From assembly GCA_025716815.1 (NCBI GenBank), contig JAIXMN010000094.1, positions 1-16,474 of the forward strand: DNA of 16,474 nt. The letters run 5' to 3'. The notes under the pieces are model-generated. The model saw only the letters and a program-made list of their open reading frames with translations, had not been told where the DNA came from and did no database searches. This DNA comes from Dichotomocladium elegans. Its lineage: Eukaryota; Mucoromycota; Mucoromycetes; Mucorales; Lichtheimiaceae. Position numbers and translations under genes: made by a program. Numbering within the stretch: position 1 is the stretch's first letter; every line of letters starts with the position of its first letter. Positions 9,424-16,474 of the stretch are shown one piece after another.

Positions 9424-10393
9424 TCTCAGCACATCACCTCCTAATTGTCACGCTGTTCAGTCATTCCAAGCGTTTGCGCTGCTGACTGGTTCTAGCCGCA
9501 CACGTTGCTGGTAGGTCTGACGTTCCATTATTCCTCGGCGTATAGTTTTGGCATATTGTTCAGAGAGATGTTGTTACGAAATGCGGTGATGATTCACTTT
9601 GCTGCTGATTGTGATTGACTTATTGTTAATGCAGCAAGACAATTTCCTAATCGATGGCGAAACTGTTGTGCATTTCGTGTATACTACCCTTTCCATTAGA
9701 AAACCGCGCAGTACTTGAACTCTCTTGTAGAGTCAGTAAGCAAAAAAAGGGGGGAGGAGAGCGGAAGTCGAAGCATTGCGTAATGTCTCTAAAGCATACA
9801 AACATCTGTTCAACACAAGATTGGAGCAAATGTCTGCAAAATGGACGGAACATCTAAGCTGTTTCTTTTTTTGCCAAAATCCCAAACCGCCCTGAATCGC
9901 CTGCAACTTACCGCTAAACGATGAAACACAAATGCGCTGCCCGAGTACACATTTGAGATTAGTAAATGAATTAGTGAAAAAAACTGCGCAATCAAAAAGA
10001 TGTCGCGTTTTTTTTTCTTTCCAAGAGGGATGACGTATGTTGAAGTGCGCCATAATTGTTAAGGAAAATGCGGAAGGCTGCATCAGTTTTTTTTTTTGCG
10101 GCGAGAAAAGCAGAGAATTGCGTTTGGACTGAATGATTTGGCACAGGGGAATTCAAGGATCAAATGGCATGCTCCAGCCAGGTGATGTTGTCTGTTTCGT
10201 GAAATAATGAGTCAAAGGATCACGATGCAAGAAGCAGAGATTTGAGCAGATTGTGGTAGACAGTTGCAGCAGTGAAGGCCAACAGAGAAAAATTTCGCGG
10301 CAAAGTGAATGGCTGACTAGCAAACCTGCGGGCTTATAAATTCAAAAATTTCTTGGGGGGGAGCCCTGAGGGTAGGGGGCCCATAATGATGTT
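9424..10393 (-). repeat. MULE right terminal inverted repeat
   Basis: This is the mirror of 5730-6700. It begins at TCTCAGCACATCACC and ends ...GGGCCCATAATGATGTT. It contains no gene that I can support. The high identity between arms suggests a recent insertion or ongoing conversion between them. Confidence 0.9.
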
Positions 10394-10394
10394 C

Positions 10395-10624
10395 CTGATT
10401 CCGCTGGTGATGGGGATGCGCGATGTTCAGGAGTTGTGCAAAGTCGAAGGGGCGGCCGATTGGACTTGGGATGTTCCTTCTGGTGATCGCGATGGGGATT
10501 CCTGCGCTATGGGGTGCACGTTTGGAGGTGTTGGTGGTGGTGTTTGAGATGATATTGTTGCTGACGTCAGGGGTAAACTATTAGCCGCCGTAAAAAAGTG
10601 TACGGCGAGTGAAAGAGAAGCGAT
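10395..10624 (-). mobile_element. LINE copy B, 5' fragment
   Basis: This is about 230 bp of LINE 5' UTR on the - strand. It starts ATCGCTTCTCTTTCACTCG next to a tRNA stub and ends ...GCGGAATCAG, where MULE sequence begins. It matches the 5' UTR of copies A and C, including the hairpin (10586-10607) and TGACGTCA (10562-10569). Copies A and C continue with TAAACG where this one meets the MULE. It keeps the uninterrupted 5' end that shows the solo LTR in copy A is an insertion. Confidence 0.87.
10562..10569 (-). promoter_or_regulatory. CRE-like palindrome TGACGTCA (LINE copy B)
   Basis: This perfect ATF/CREB-type palindrome lies 55 bp inside the LINE 5' end, at the same place as in copies A and C. 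Confidence 0.5.
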
Positions 10625-10639
10625 GATTCCTTGGTGTAG
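10625..10639 (+). repeat. 15-bp tRNA-Val stub (LINE C target-site duplication)
   Basis: GATTCCTTGGTGTAG is identical to the first 15 nt of the tRNA gene (16379-16393) and lies in the same orientation. With the tRNA copy it flanks LINE C as a 15-bp direct repeat, which is the expected signature of one target-primed insertion. It also separates the 3' end of LINE C from the 5' end of LINE B. Confidence 0.9.
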
Positions 10640-10880
10640 ACAAAACAGTTTATTTGGAAAGAGAAGGCGGTATGGAACGTGTGCTCAATAAAGCGGTTGC
10701 TCTCGCCAGATCGACAAGGTGGCTGCGGCATGAAAAACCCAGAGTGGCTGGGAAAAATGAGGGGGCAAGAAGAAAAAAGAAAAGAGAAAGAGATAAAAAT
10801 GGGAACAATGGGGTCGACAAAAGTGGAGAAGAAGAAACTATCTAAAGGGGGAGTGGGAGTGGCAACGAGAAAAGAGAGGG
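10640..10880 (-). other. LINE 3' UTR (copy C)
   Basis: This ~240-bp tail follows the ORF2 stop (10881-10883). It is pyrimidine-rich on the - strand, with AATAAA at 10654-10649, 9 nt from the element end. It is nearly identical to 604-841. Confidence 0.75.
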
Positions 10881-13800
10881 TTAGGGATCAAGAACGAAAT
10901 TATCCAGGATTGCTTCGGTTGCATGAACAGGGACAGGACGCTCGAGCCACCGGAGAAGAGATCCGCCGAGGTCGGGGTCTTGCGAGGCGGAGAAATCCTC
11001 ATCAAGGTGACACGCCATGTCGACCTCGAGGAGGATCTGGCACACCACTGGCCAGGTGCGTTGCCAGTATTTGATGCGGGAGGAGGAGGTGATCTCAGAG
11101 CATGGCAGCTGGTTGAGGACCAATGAGAGCGGATCGCGATGATCATCATCATTGGCGACCCTCAACCGAGCGTGCATGTTGAGGCAGAAAATGAGGTGAC
11201 GGCGGCTTGTGTGATCATGCTTACACCAGCATGGTTTAGGGCGGCCAGGGAGCCAGCCCATACGCCAGCGGATGCAGCGGCTGCGTTCCTTATTCGTCAT
11301 TGGTAAGTACATGACCGGGTCAATGCCAAGGCGTGGACGGCATGCGCTTAGGAGGATGGCGCGGGAGGAAGCGAGCTGGTCGGCGAGGCGGTCTTGCAAA
11401 CAGCTGCGGATGGCACCTTTCAAGTCCACTCTTGAGGCTTGATGCCTAGGACGAGAAAGGGCCACCCACACCGAAGAGCGATGCAACTTCGGCCAAAGGT
11501 GTCTGGGCTGCTTGATGGAAGGGAGGAGTGCGGAAAGGAGGGTGTCGTCAGGCAAGTTGTATGCACGGTGCACAAATTTGGCCTGGAGGATGGCAACTCG
11601 GTCGACCATGTGGGGAAGGCGGGTGAGGTGGCGGAAGACGGCAGTGGAGGCGGTCTTGTGTCCCCCAAATATCATGCGAAGGCATTGATCTTGGGCGCGC
11701 TCAAGAGTTTTGAGGTCTTGGCGGGTGAGGTTGATCAGCGCGAGGCCGTATTCCATCTTTGGCCATATGAATTGCTGGTACATACGGGTGGCGAGGAGGC
11801 GAGGGAAGCCATACGGGCTGACGCCAATGGCGTGCAGCATCCGCATGCTCGTGAGGGCGGCAGTGGTATTGAGGTGAAGGAGGGCTTGGTGATCGATCTG
11901 GCCAGCAGATGAAAAGGGAATCCCAAGGTACTTGAAGGAGGGCGATCGCGGGAGGTCGGTGCCATACAAGCATAGGGATGGGCGTTGGGTTGGGGCGTGG
12001 GCAGAGTCGAACAGCACCGCGCACTTGGCGGGATTCCAGCGATACCCGAGCTGAATGCTGTGTCGCTCGCATGCAGACAGAAGAGCAGGCATGGTAGACC
12101 ATGATCCAATGAGGACCACGTCATCAGCGTAGAGCAGGCAATTAATCCATTCGCCACGCACCAAGAAGTGGGGGGGCTCCTGAAAATCGGCATATGCGTC
12201 GTCGGGAGGAATATCCTGTTCTGCAACACGAAGCAATCCTGGAAGGGAATTGATGTATATGGAGTAGAGGAAGGGGGAGAGAACAGAGCCTTGTAGCACA
12301 CCTGTGACTGGTTCGAAGCGCCGTGACACAGTTCCTGTCAATAAAATCTCAATAGAAACATCATTAAACATGTGCTGTAAAAGAGTGAGGAGGGCAGGGG
12401 AGGCGTATGGTTCTAACTCATTCCAGACTACAGAACGGTCGACTGTGTCATAGGCGGACTTAATGTCGAGGAAGGCTAGGACGGGAGGCGTGCCGTGGGT
12501 GGTGGTGTGCATGGTGGATAGCTCGTGCAGGCAGAGGGCTTGGTCGAGCGTGCTGCGGTGGTGTCTAAACCCACCCTGGGCGATATCCAAGATAGGATAT
12601 GCAGCCTCAAGGGGGTTCATGAGGCAAAGCTCGAGCAGTTTTCGGAGCACCGAAGTCAAGCAGATTGGTCGGAAGTTGGCGGGGTCTGTTGTGGGTCCCT
12701 TCTTGTAAACGGGGATGGCTTGAGCCAGACGCCAAGCAGCTGGAGTTGTACCCCATCGCCAACAAAGTTCAAAGAACAGTGTCAACGTGGGGACAAGGGC
12801 ACCAGACAGAGGGACCAGCATCTCGGCGCGCAGATGGTCGGCACCAGGGGCTTTGCGGGGAGGTAGGCGGCCAATAGCGTCCTCGACAACAGGAATTGTG
12901 AACGGGCAATCGTCTGTAAATGGTGGAGTCGCGGCCGCGGGCGAGGGATCTTCATCAATCGGCGGACCGAGAAGGTGACCAGCATAGACCTGACCAAGAT
13001 GGTCGGCCATCCGATCGGCAGCCACCTGCGGACCGCGAGGATCCACAAAGGTGGGATTGAGCCGTCGGTTACGTCTGATTTTGGAGATGGTCGCGGTAGC
13101 TTTGCTGAAATCACCAGCAGCTAACCGGTCACAGAACTCGCGCCACGTCTGACGACGACGCTGCTGGATGGCGCGACGGGCAAGGGCAGCAGCTTCTTGA
13201 TAGGCAACCCATCGCGAGAGCTTACTAACACCATCCCGAGCACGACGCCATTGGCGATAGCATTTCTCGCGGCGGTCCATGGCTTCTTCGAGAGCAGGGG
13301 ACCAGAACCACTTGCAGGTGCGGCGGGGAGGCGGGCGGGATCCAAGGCTGCTATCCAGGGCTTGATAGATCGATTCGCACAGTTGGTCATGGAGTCGATC
13401 AAAATCAGGACGCGATTGATCTTCTCTAACTAGAGCCGTTAGAGAATCAAATAGGGGCTGGTTGAGCTCAGTGAAGAGCTGCACATACTGTGCAGTCGTC
13501 TCTGGGTCAGCCAGCTTACTTAATTTCCATAGGCGTCTAGTGTGCTTATTCGGCGGGGTTGGCTGGGTGGCGGGCGCAGCGAAGGTGAGATGCACCATCT
13601 TGTGATCGGAGCCGAGGGACAGATCGTCCCTGACTGTTAGTTGCGGGTCGACCAGAGGTGCAGAGCTCAGGAACCAGTCGATGATGCTAGTTCCCCGGAG
13701 TCGGACGTATGTGGGCATACCAAAGGCAAGGGAGGCATTCCAATGGTGGAGGCCAGTAGCTTGAATCCATTCGAGAAAGAGGGTGCCGCGTTGGGTGAGT

Positions 13801-14619
13801 ACATGGTCACCAACAAATCGGCCAATGCGGGCATTGAAGTCGCCGCAGAAGATGGTGTTGGATGTGTTGGGCCATGTGAGTGGTAGGTTGGCAAGGACGT
13901 CGAGGGCTTCGTTATCTGGGAGGGAGGGCGGGAGGTAGAGACAATGGATGAGAGTATCACAAAAAAGGCAGGAGAGTACATAAGGTGAGTCGGAAGGGAT
14001 GGAAGTTACTTGGTAGGGGCAGTCGGGATTTACTAAAAGCGAAATACAGGATTTTCAAGAAGAACTTTGCCACAAATTTTAGTTGTTCATATAGACAGTC
14101 TAGGTTTTTCGTTTTTTTTTTGCTTCAAATTCGAATACAAATTTTAGTATTTCGTTGCTACCCTTTTGTCAAATTAAAAGGCAATAGCAGCAAGAACATT
14201 TCAATCAAGGCTATAGATGAGTCTTCCTTCTCCTCTTTTTACACCAGAATAGTTTTGGGAGGCCAACCATTTATGTTTCATTCTAATTTCAAACGAAGAA
14301 GAGAAACGAAATACTAAAATTTGTATTCGATTTTGAAGCAAAAAAACGAAAAACCTAGACCGTCTATACGAACAACTAAAATTTGTGGCAAAGTTCTTCT
14401 TGAAAATCCTGTACCCATGCTGCCTACGAATGCGTTTTCAAGGCGGCGACCATAGACATGGCGCTGTTGCCAGGATGTGGGATATGAATGAGGGGAAAGG
14501 AGCCAAGTTTCGGTGATAAAGAGAAGGGATGTAGAAGGAGTGTATGTTAGGATGTTTTCAATAAGATGCCGTTGTAAGCCATTGGCATTCCAAATAGTAA
14601 TAGTTATGTTTTTTAACAT
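10881..14619 (-). pseudogene. LINE ORF2 endonuclease/reverse transcriptase (copy C), open except for MITE
   Basis: This protein would nick the tRNA target and copy the LINE RNA there. ATG is at 14619. Taking out 14047-14413 leaves 3,372 nt, exactly 1,124 codons including the stop, with no other lesion seen. In order: APE endonuclease (WNANGL, ITETWL, then past the MITE ISLLVNP, YLPPS, GDFNARIG, SDHKMV); RT with AIPVYKKG, FRPICLTS, FLDIKSAYDTVDR, LQGSVLSPFLYSIYIN, YADD at 12131-12120 and YLGIPF; a helical thumb-like stretch; and a C-terminal CxC-x8-H-x3-C knuckle near 11235-11185. No RNase H is seen. The MITE brings stop codons into the endonuclease domain, so only the part from ~14044 on is open (RT and C-terminus). 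ORF1 ends 2 nt upstream, suggesting coupled reinitiation. Confidence 0.9.
14047..14411 (-). mobile_element. MITE copy 3, inside LINE C endonuclease
   Basis: This 365-bp copy is flanked by TA (14045-14046 and 14412-14413). It has the same ends and internal sequence as the other two copies. Relative to the LINE it sits at the same nucleotide and in the same orientation as copy 1 in LINE A, so the two share one insertion event. Confidence 0.88.
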
Positions 14620-14621
14620 AA

Positions 14622-16024
14622 TTATTGACTATCGGCGTTGGGGGTGGTGCGAGATGAAGATGAGCCAGAGACAGACATGAGTTCGTCGTCAATGGGTGTG
14701 GAGCTGTTTTGTGTGCCCTCGACGTCAACGTTCATCGGGGCTTCGGTGACAAAAGGATTGGCGGTGGTTGCGGCAGTGGTGCGTTTTGTGTTGGGGGCGG
14801 ACAGGATTTCTTGAAGATCTACAGGGGTAAACCATCCGTTAGCAGTGAAGGCTCTGGCAACGGCGTACTTAACTGGCGCGCGAATGAAATCGACGGCCTT
14901 AAGAAGCCGTTGCTTGTGTAGTTCGGCGGCCTTTTCGCGACGCTCCTCCTCAGAGAGTGCCGCGAATTTGGGGTCACGGAGGTGCTTTGGATCGCGAGGA
15001 TCAAAGTCCTCTATCACTGGGATCCGGTGCTTGGCCAGCAAGGCAATAAACTCCTCCACATAATCATTGTGGAGAAGGATAGCCACTACCTGTTGGTCAG
15101 GGTAATGCACATCCAAAAGACGTGCATTATCACATCCAAGTTGACGTAGACGTGCGCGGAGATCCTTGGTCGGGAGACGGAACTTGCTGGGGAGGTACAC
15201 GTACCGGAAACCTTGGTCGCCAGAGACAAAACCAAATACCCGCGAGAGTGCAGCAGCGCGGCGGGGGTCAGGATCCGTTTGGACTTTTTCGTGGGGGAGG
15301 GCGAGCCGTTCTGCACACGGCCTGCCCATGTGAGTGGCGTGGGTTCGGCGGTGGCATACTTTGAGGCGGCGGTGCCAGTGGGAGCATCTAAGGGCACTTT
15401 AACGTGCAGGCCGACCTCATCTTGAGACTGCACGCCTAATTGGCGCTGCAGAGCAGCGATCGTGTTCTCCGCAGCAGCGAGCTTGTCCTTTAATTGCTGA
15501 TTTTCAGCAAAGAGCGACTCGAGCTGGTCGACGCGGTGGCGGGTGGCATTGAGCTCTTCCATGATTTTATGCATAAAGTCTGGAAGGGCTTCATGGTGTT
15601 CGAAAACAAGAGGGGCAGACACGGCAGCAGGTGGTACCATGGTAGGATCGTCCATGGCCATTTGGTTACTGGAAGGCGTGTGGACAGGCACCGGAGCAGG
15701 CAAAGGGGCGGGCACAGGGGCGGGCACGGGCTCCAGTGGGGCACTGGGAGCTTCAGCAGCTACATGCGCAGCGAGTAGCTTTTCCATGGCAGAGAAAGTG
15801 TAAGTGGTGCCGCACTTACACTTGTATTGTGGCCGAGGGGGGGTTGCCTTGTTACTGCCGTTCTTGCAAATCCCATTGGGGAGCTGGCACATGGGGCAGA
15901 CGAGTTCCTTGCGCACTTTTCGGAAAAGGGCCTCGTGTTCTACAACCATAGTTGCAGCGGGAGAAAAATTTTTGGCTTTTTGCACAGCCGTTGCAGTTAC
16001 TTTTTCTTTTGATGCAGCCCCCAT
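14622..16024 (-). pseudogene. LINE ORF1 RNA-binding protein (copy C), one 1-nt frameshift
   Basis: ORF1 proteins of L1-like LINEs bind element RNA as multimers. From ATG 16024, features in order are: a zinc-ribbon-like Cys cluster (Cys about 43, 46, 53, 69, 71: CPMC, ICKNG, QYKCKCG); a Pro/Ala/Val low-complexity linker; a heptad coiled coil at about 152-197 (IMEELNATRHRVDQLE onward); a basic patch (SPTKKSKR); an RRM-like fold region (FRYVYLPS, LLDVHYPD, VVAILLHNDYVEEF); and a Ser/Thr-rich tail ending NADSQ. The C-run at 15263-15267 has 5 C where copy A has 6, and this breaks the frame between coiled coil and RRM-like part. With that base the ORF would be 468 codons. The frame is also open upstream to 16138, so the start is uncertain. 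Confidence 0.85.
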
Positions 16025-16314
16025 TTCAAAGGTAAACTGGAACTCGGTCTGGGACTGCAATGTCGGGGATCGAGTAGCCGAGACGCGGTTCTTTTTAATC
16101 TCGGGGAGATGTGAAGGGCGGACTGAGGTGGTCGACAAACAGCGTTTACTGATTCCGCTGGTGATGGGGATGCGTGATGTTGGGAGTTGTGCGAAGTCGA
16201 AGGGGCGGCCGATTGGACTTGGGATGTTCCTTCTGGTGATCGCGATGGGGATTCCTGCGCTATGGGGTGCACGTTTGGAGGTGTTGGTGGTGGTGTTTGA
16301 GATGATATTGTTGC

Positions 16315-16322
16315 TGACGTCA
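16315..16322 (-). promoter_or_regulatory. CRE-like palindrome TGACGTCA (LINE copy C)
   Basis: This is the same 8-bp palindrome, 56 bp from the LINE 5' end. It is the copy most likely to matter for transcription, because this LINE is otherwise nearly intact. Confidence 0.5.
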
Positions 16323-16378
16323 GGGGTAAACTATTAGCCGCCGTAAAAAAGTGTACGTCGAGTGAAAGACAAGCGATT

Positions 16379-16452
16379 GATTCCTTGGTGTAGTTGGTTA
16401 TCACGTCTGTCTAACACACAGACGGTCGCCAGTTCGAGTCTGGCAGGAATCA
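16379..16452 (+). tRNA. tRNA-Val (anticodon AAC)
   Basis: A 74-nt cloverleaf folds by eye. The acceptor GATTCCT pairs with AGGAATC and leaves discriminator A. The D stem GTG/CAC surrounds TAGTTGGTTAT. The anticodon stem TCTGT/ACAGA carries loop CTAACAC, with anticodon AAC at 16413-16415. The T stem GCCAG/CTGGC has loop TTCGAGT. The A box (TGGTGTAGTTGG) and B box (GTTCGAGTCTG, near 16431) are present and there is no intron. The 5' side is LINE C sequence from the base before nt 1. Nucleotides 1-15 are the LINE target duplication, so the gene was kept whole by the insertion. It no longer has its original upstream DNA. Confidence 0.95.
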
Positions 16453-16455
16453 AAC

Positions 16456-16460
16456 TTTTT
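16456..16460 (+). terminator. RNA polymerase III terminator (T5)
   Basis: TTTTT lies 4 nt after the tRNA 3' end, which is the usual Pol III stop signal. It suggests that the tRNA gene is still transcribable. Confidence 0.8.
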
Positions 16461-16474
16461 AGTGATCATAGGGT

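Larger units (their letters stand above)
5730..10393 (+). mobile_element. MULE-type DNA transposon with ~970-bp inverted repeats
   Basis: This element of about 4.66 kb has near-identical long inverted repeats (5730-6700 and 9424-10393) around one transposase gene read on +. Its ends read AACATCATTATGGGCCCC inward. The family comes from the transposase: a MULE DDE core and a SWIM finger. It is visibly more AT-rich than the LINEs around it. MULEs normally create 8-11 bp target duplications, but none is seen here (left flank ...AACCCAACG, right flank CTGATTCCG...). The exact ends are uncertain by one base, because a G at 5729 and a C at 10394 also match as an inverted pair. Confidence 0.87.
10640..16378 (-). 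mobile_element. LINE copy C, full-length, tRNA-Val-targeted L1-like retrotransposon
   Basis: The element spans 5,739 bp including a 365-bp MITE, so about 5.37 kb on its own. Order on the - strand: 5' UTR with hairpin and TGACGTCA, ORF1 (Cys cluster, coiled coil, RRM-like), TAA-TT-ATG overlap zone, ORF2 (APE endonuclease, RT, Cys-His knuckle), and a 3' UTR of about 240 bp ending AAATAAACTGTTTTGT without poly(A). It is flanked by 15-bp direct repeats that are tRNA-Val nt 1-15, with the tRNA gene itself at its 5' side, antisense. This is the best-preserved copy in the window. Apart from the MITE and a 1-nt loss in ORF1, its frames are open. Confidence 0.92.

Noticed and set aside
5730..10393. 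A captured host gene inside the MULE (Pack-MULE)
   Set aside because: All interior coding sequence is explained by the transposase and the MITE; no foreign gene fragment is recognisable.
11439..11912. Open frames of 100-190 aa antisense or out of frame to LINE ORF2 (for example 11439-11912, 11735-12301)
   Set aside because: They lie entirely in the GC-rich coding region of ORF2 and have no family features; they are shadows of the real frame.
14047..14411. MITE acting as an intron of LINE ORF2
   Set aside because: The element lacks GT...AG at its borders (it starts TACAGG and ends CCTGTA), so precise removal by splicing is not supported.
15997..16404. Pro/Ser-rich frame of 135 aa across the LINE 5' UTR, as an alternative ORF1 start
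   Set aside because: It is in a different frame from the conserved ORF1 and runs out in unrelated sequence; it stays a possibility only if a frameshift is assumed.
1..16474. CRISPR array, bacterial operon or phage region
   Set aside because: There are no spaced short repeats, and every coding region is a eukaryotic transposon type next to a Pol III tRNA gene with no bacterial context.

Overview
The window is a nest of transposable elements beside a single host gene, a tRNA-Val(AAC) at the right edge. No ordinary host protein-coding gene is visible. The organism is probably a filamentous fungus, and Mucoromycota is my best guess. This rests on an L1-like LINE without RNase H, a fungal-type MULE transposase with a SWIM finger, a short 57-nt GT-AG intron, and a gypsy-like LTR starting TGTCGTGG. 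The lineage is inference.

Layout, left to right: (i) 1-841, the 3' end of a LINE on the + strand (copy 0). (ii) 842-856, a 15-bp stub that is the exact reverse complement of tRNA-Val nucleotides 1-15. (iii) 857-5729, a second LINE (copy A, + strand), cut off inside its reverse transcriptase. Its 5' end carries a reverse-oriented solo LTR (867-1349) and its endonuclease region a 367-bp TA-flanked MITE. (iv) About 5730-10393, a MULE-type DNA transposon with inverted repeats of about 970 bp, a decayed transposase gene and another copy of the MITE. (v) 10395-10624, a 5' fragment of a LINE on the - strand (copy B). (vi) 10625-10639, a second tRNA stub. (vii) 10640-16378, a full-length LINE on the - strand (copy C), also with the MITE. 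(viii) 16379-16452, the intact tRNA-Val gene.

The most informative signal is the relation between LINE and tRNA. Copy C abuts nucleotide 1 of the tRNA gene, lies antisense to it, and is flanked on both sides by GATTCCTTGGTGTAG, which is tRNA nucleotides 1-15. The element therefore appears to integrate into the tRNA-Val gene with a 15-bp target duplication that restores the gene. Each insertion regenerates the target, which explains the head-to-tail LINE chains with a tRNA stub at each junction (0 to A, and C to B).

Copy C is close to intact. ORF2 would be a continuous 1,123-codon frame without the MITE, and ORF1 has one 1-nt loss in a C-run. Copies 0 and A carry several frameshifts. Copies A and C share the MITE at the same nucleotide, so they descend from one MITE-bearing ancestor or from a duplication. 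The MULE has no target-site duplication, and its two flanks come from different parts of two oppositely oriented LINEs, which suggests recombination between MULE copies or a mis-assembly of this large quasi-palindrome.
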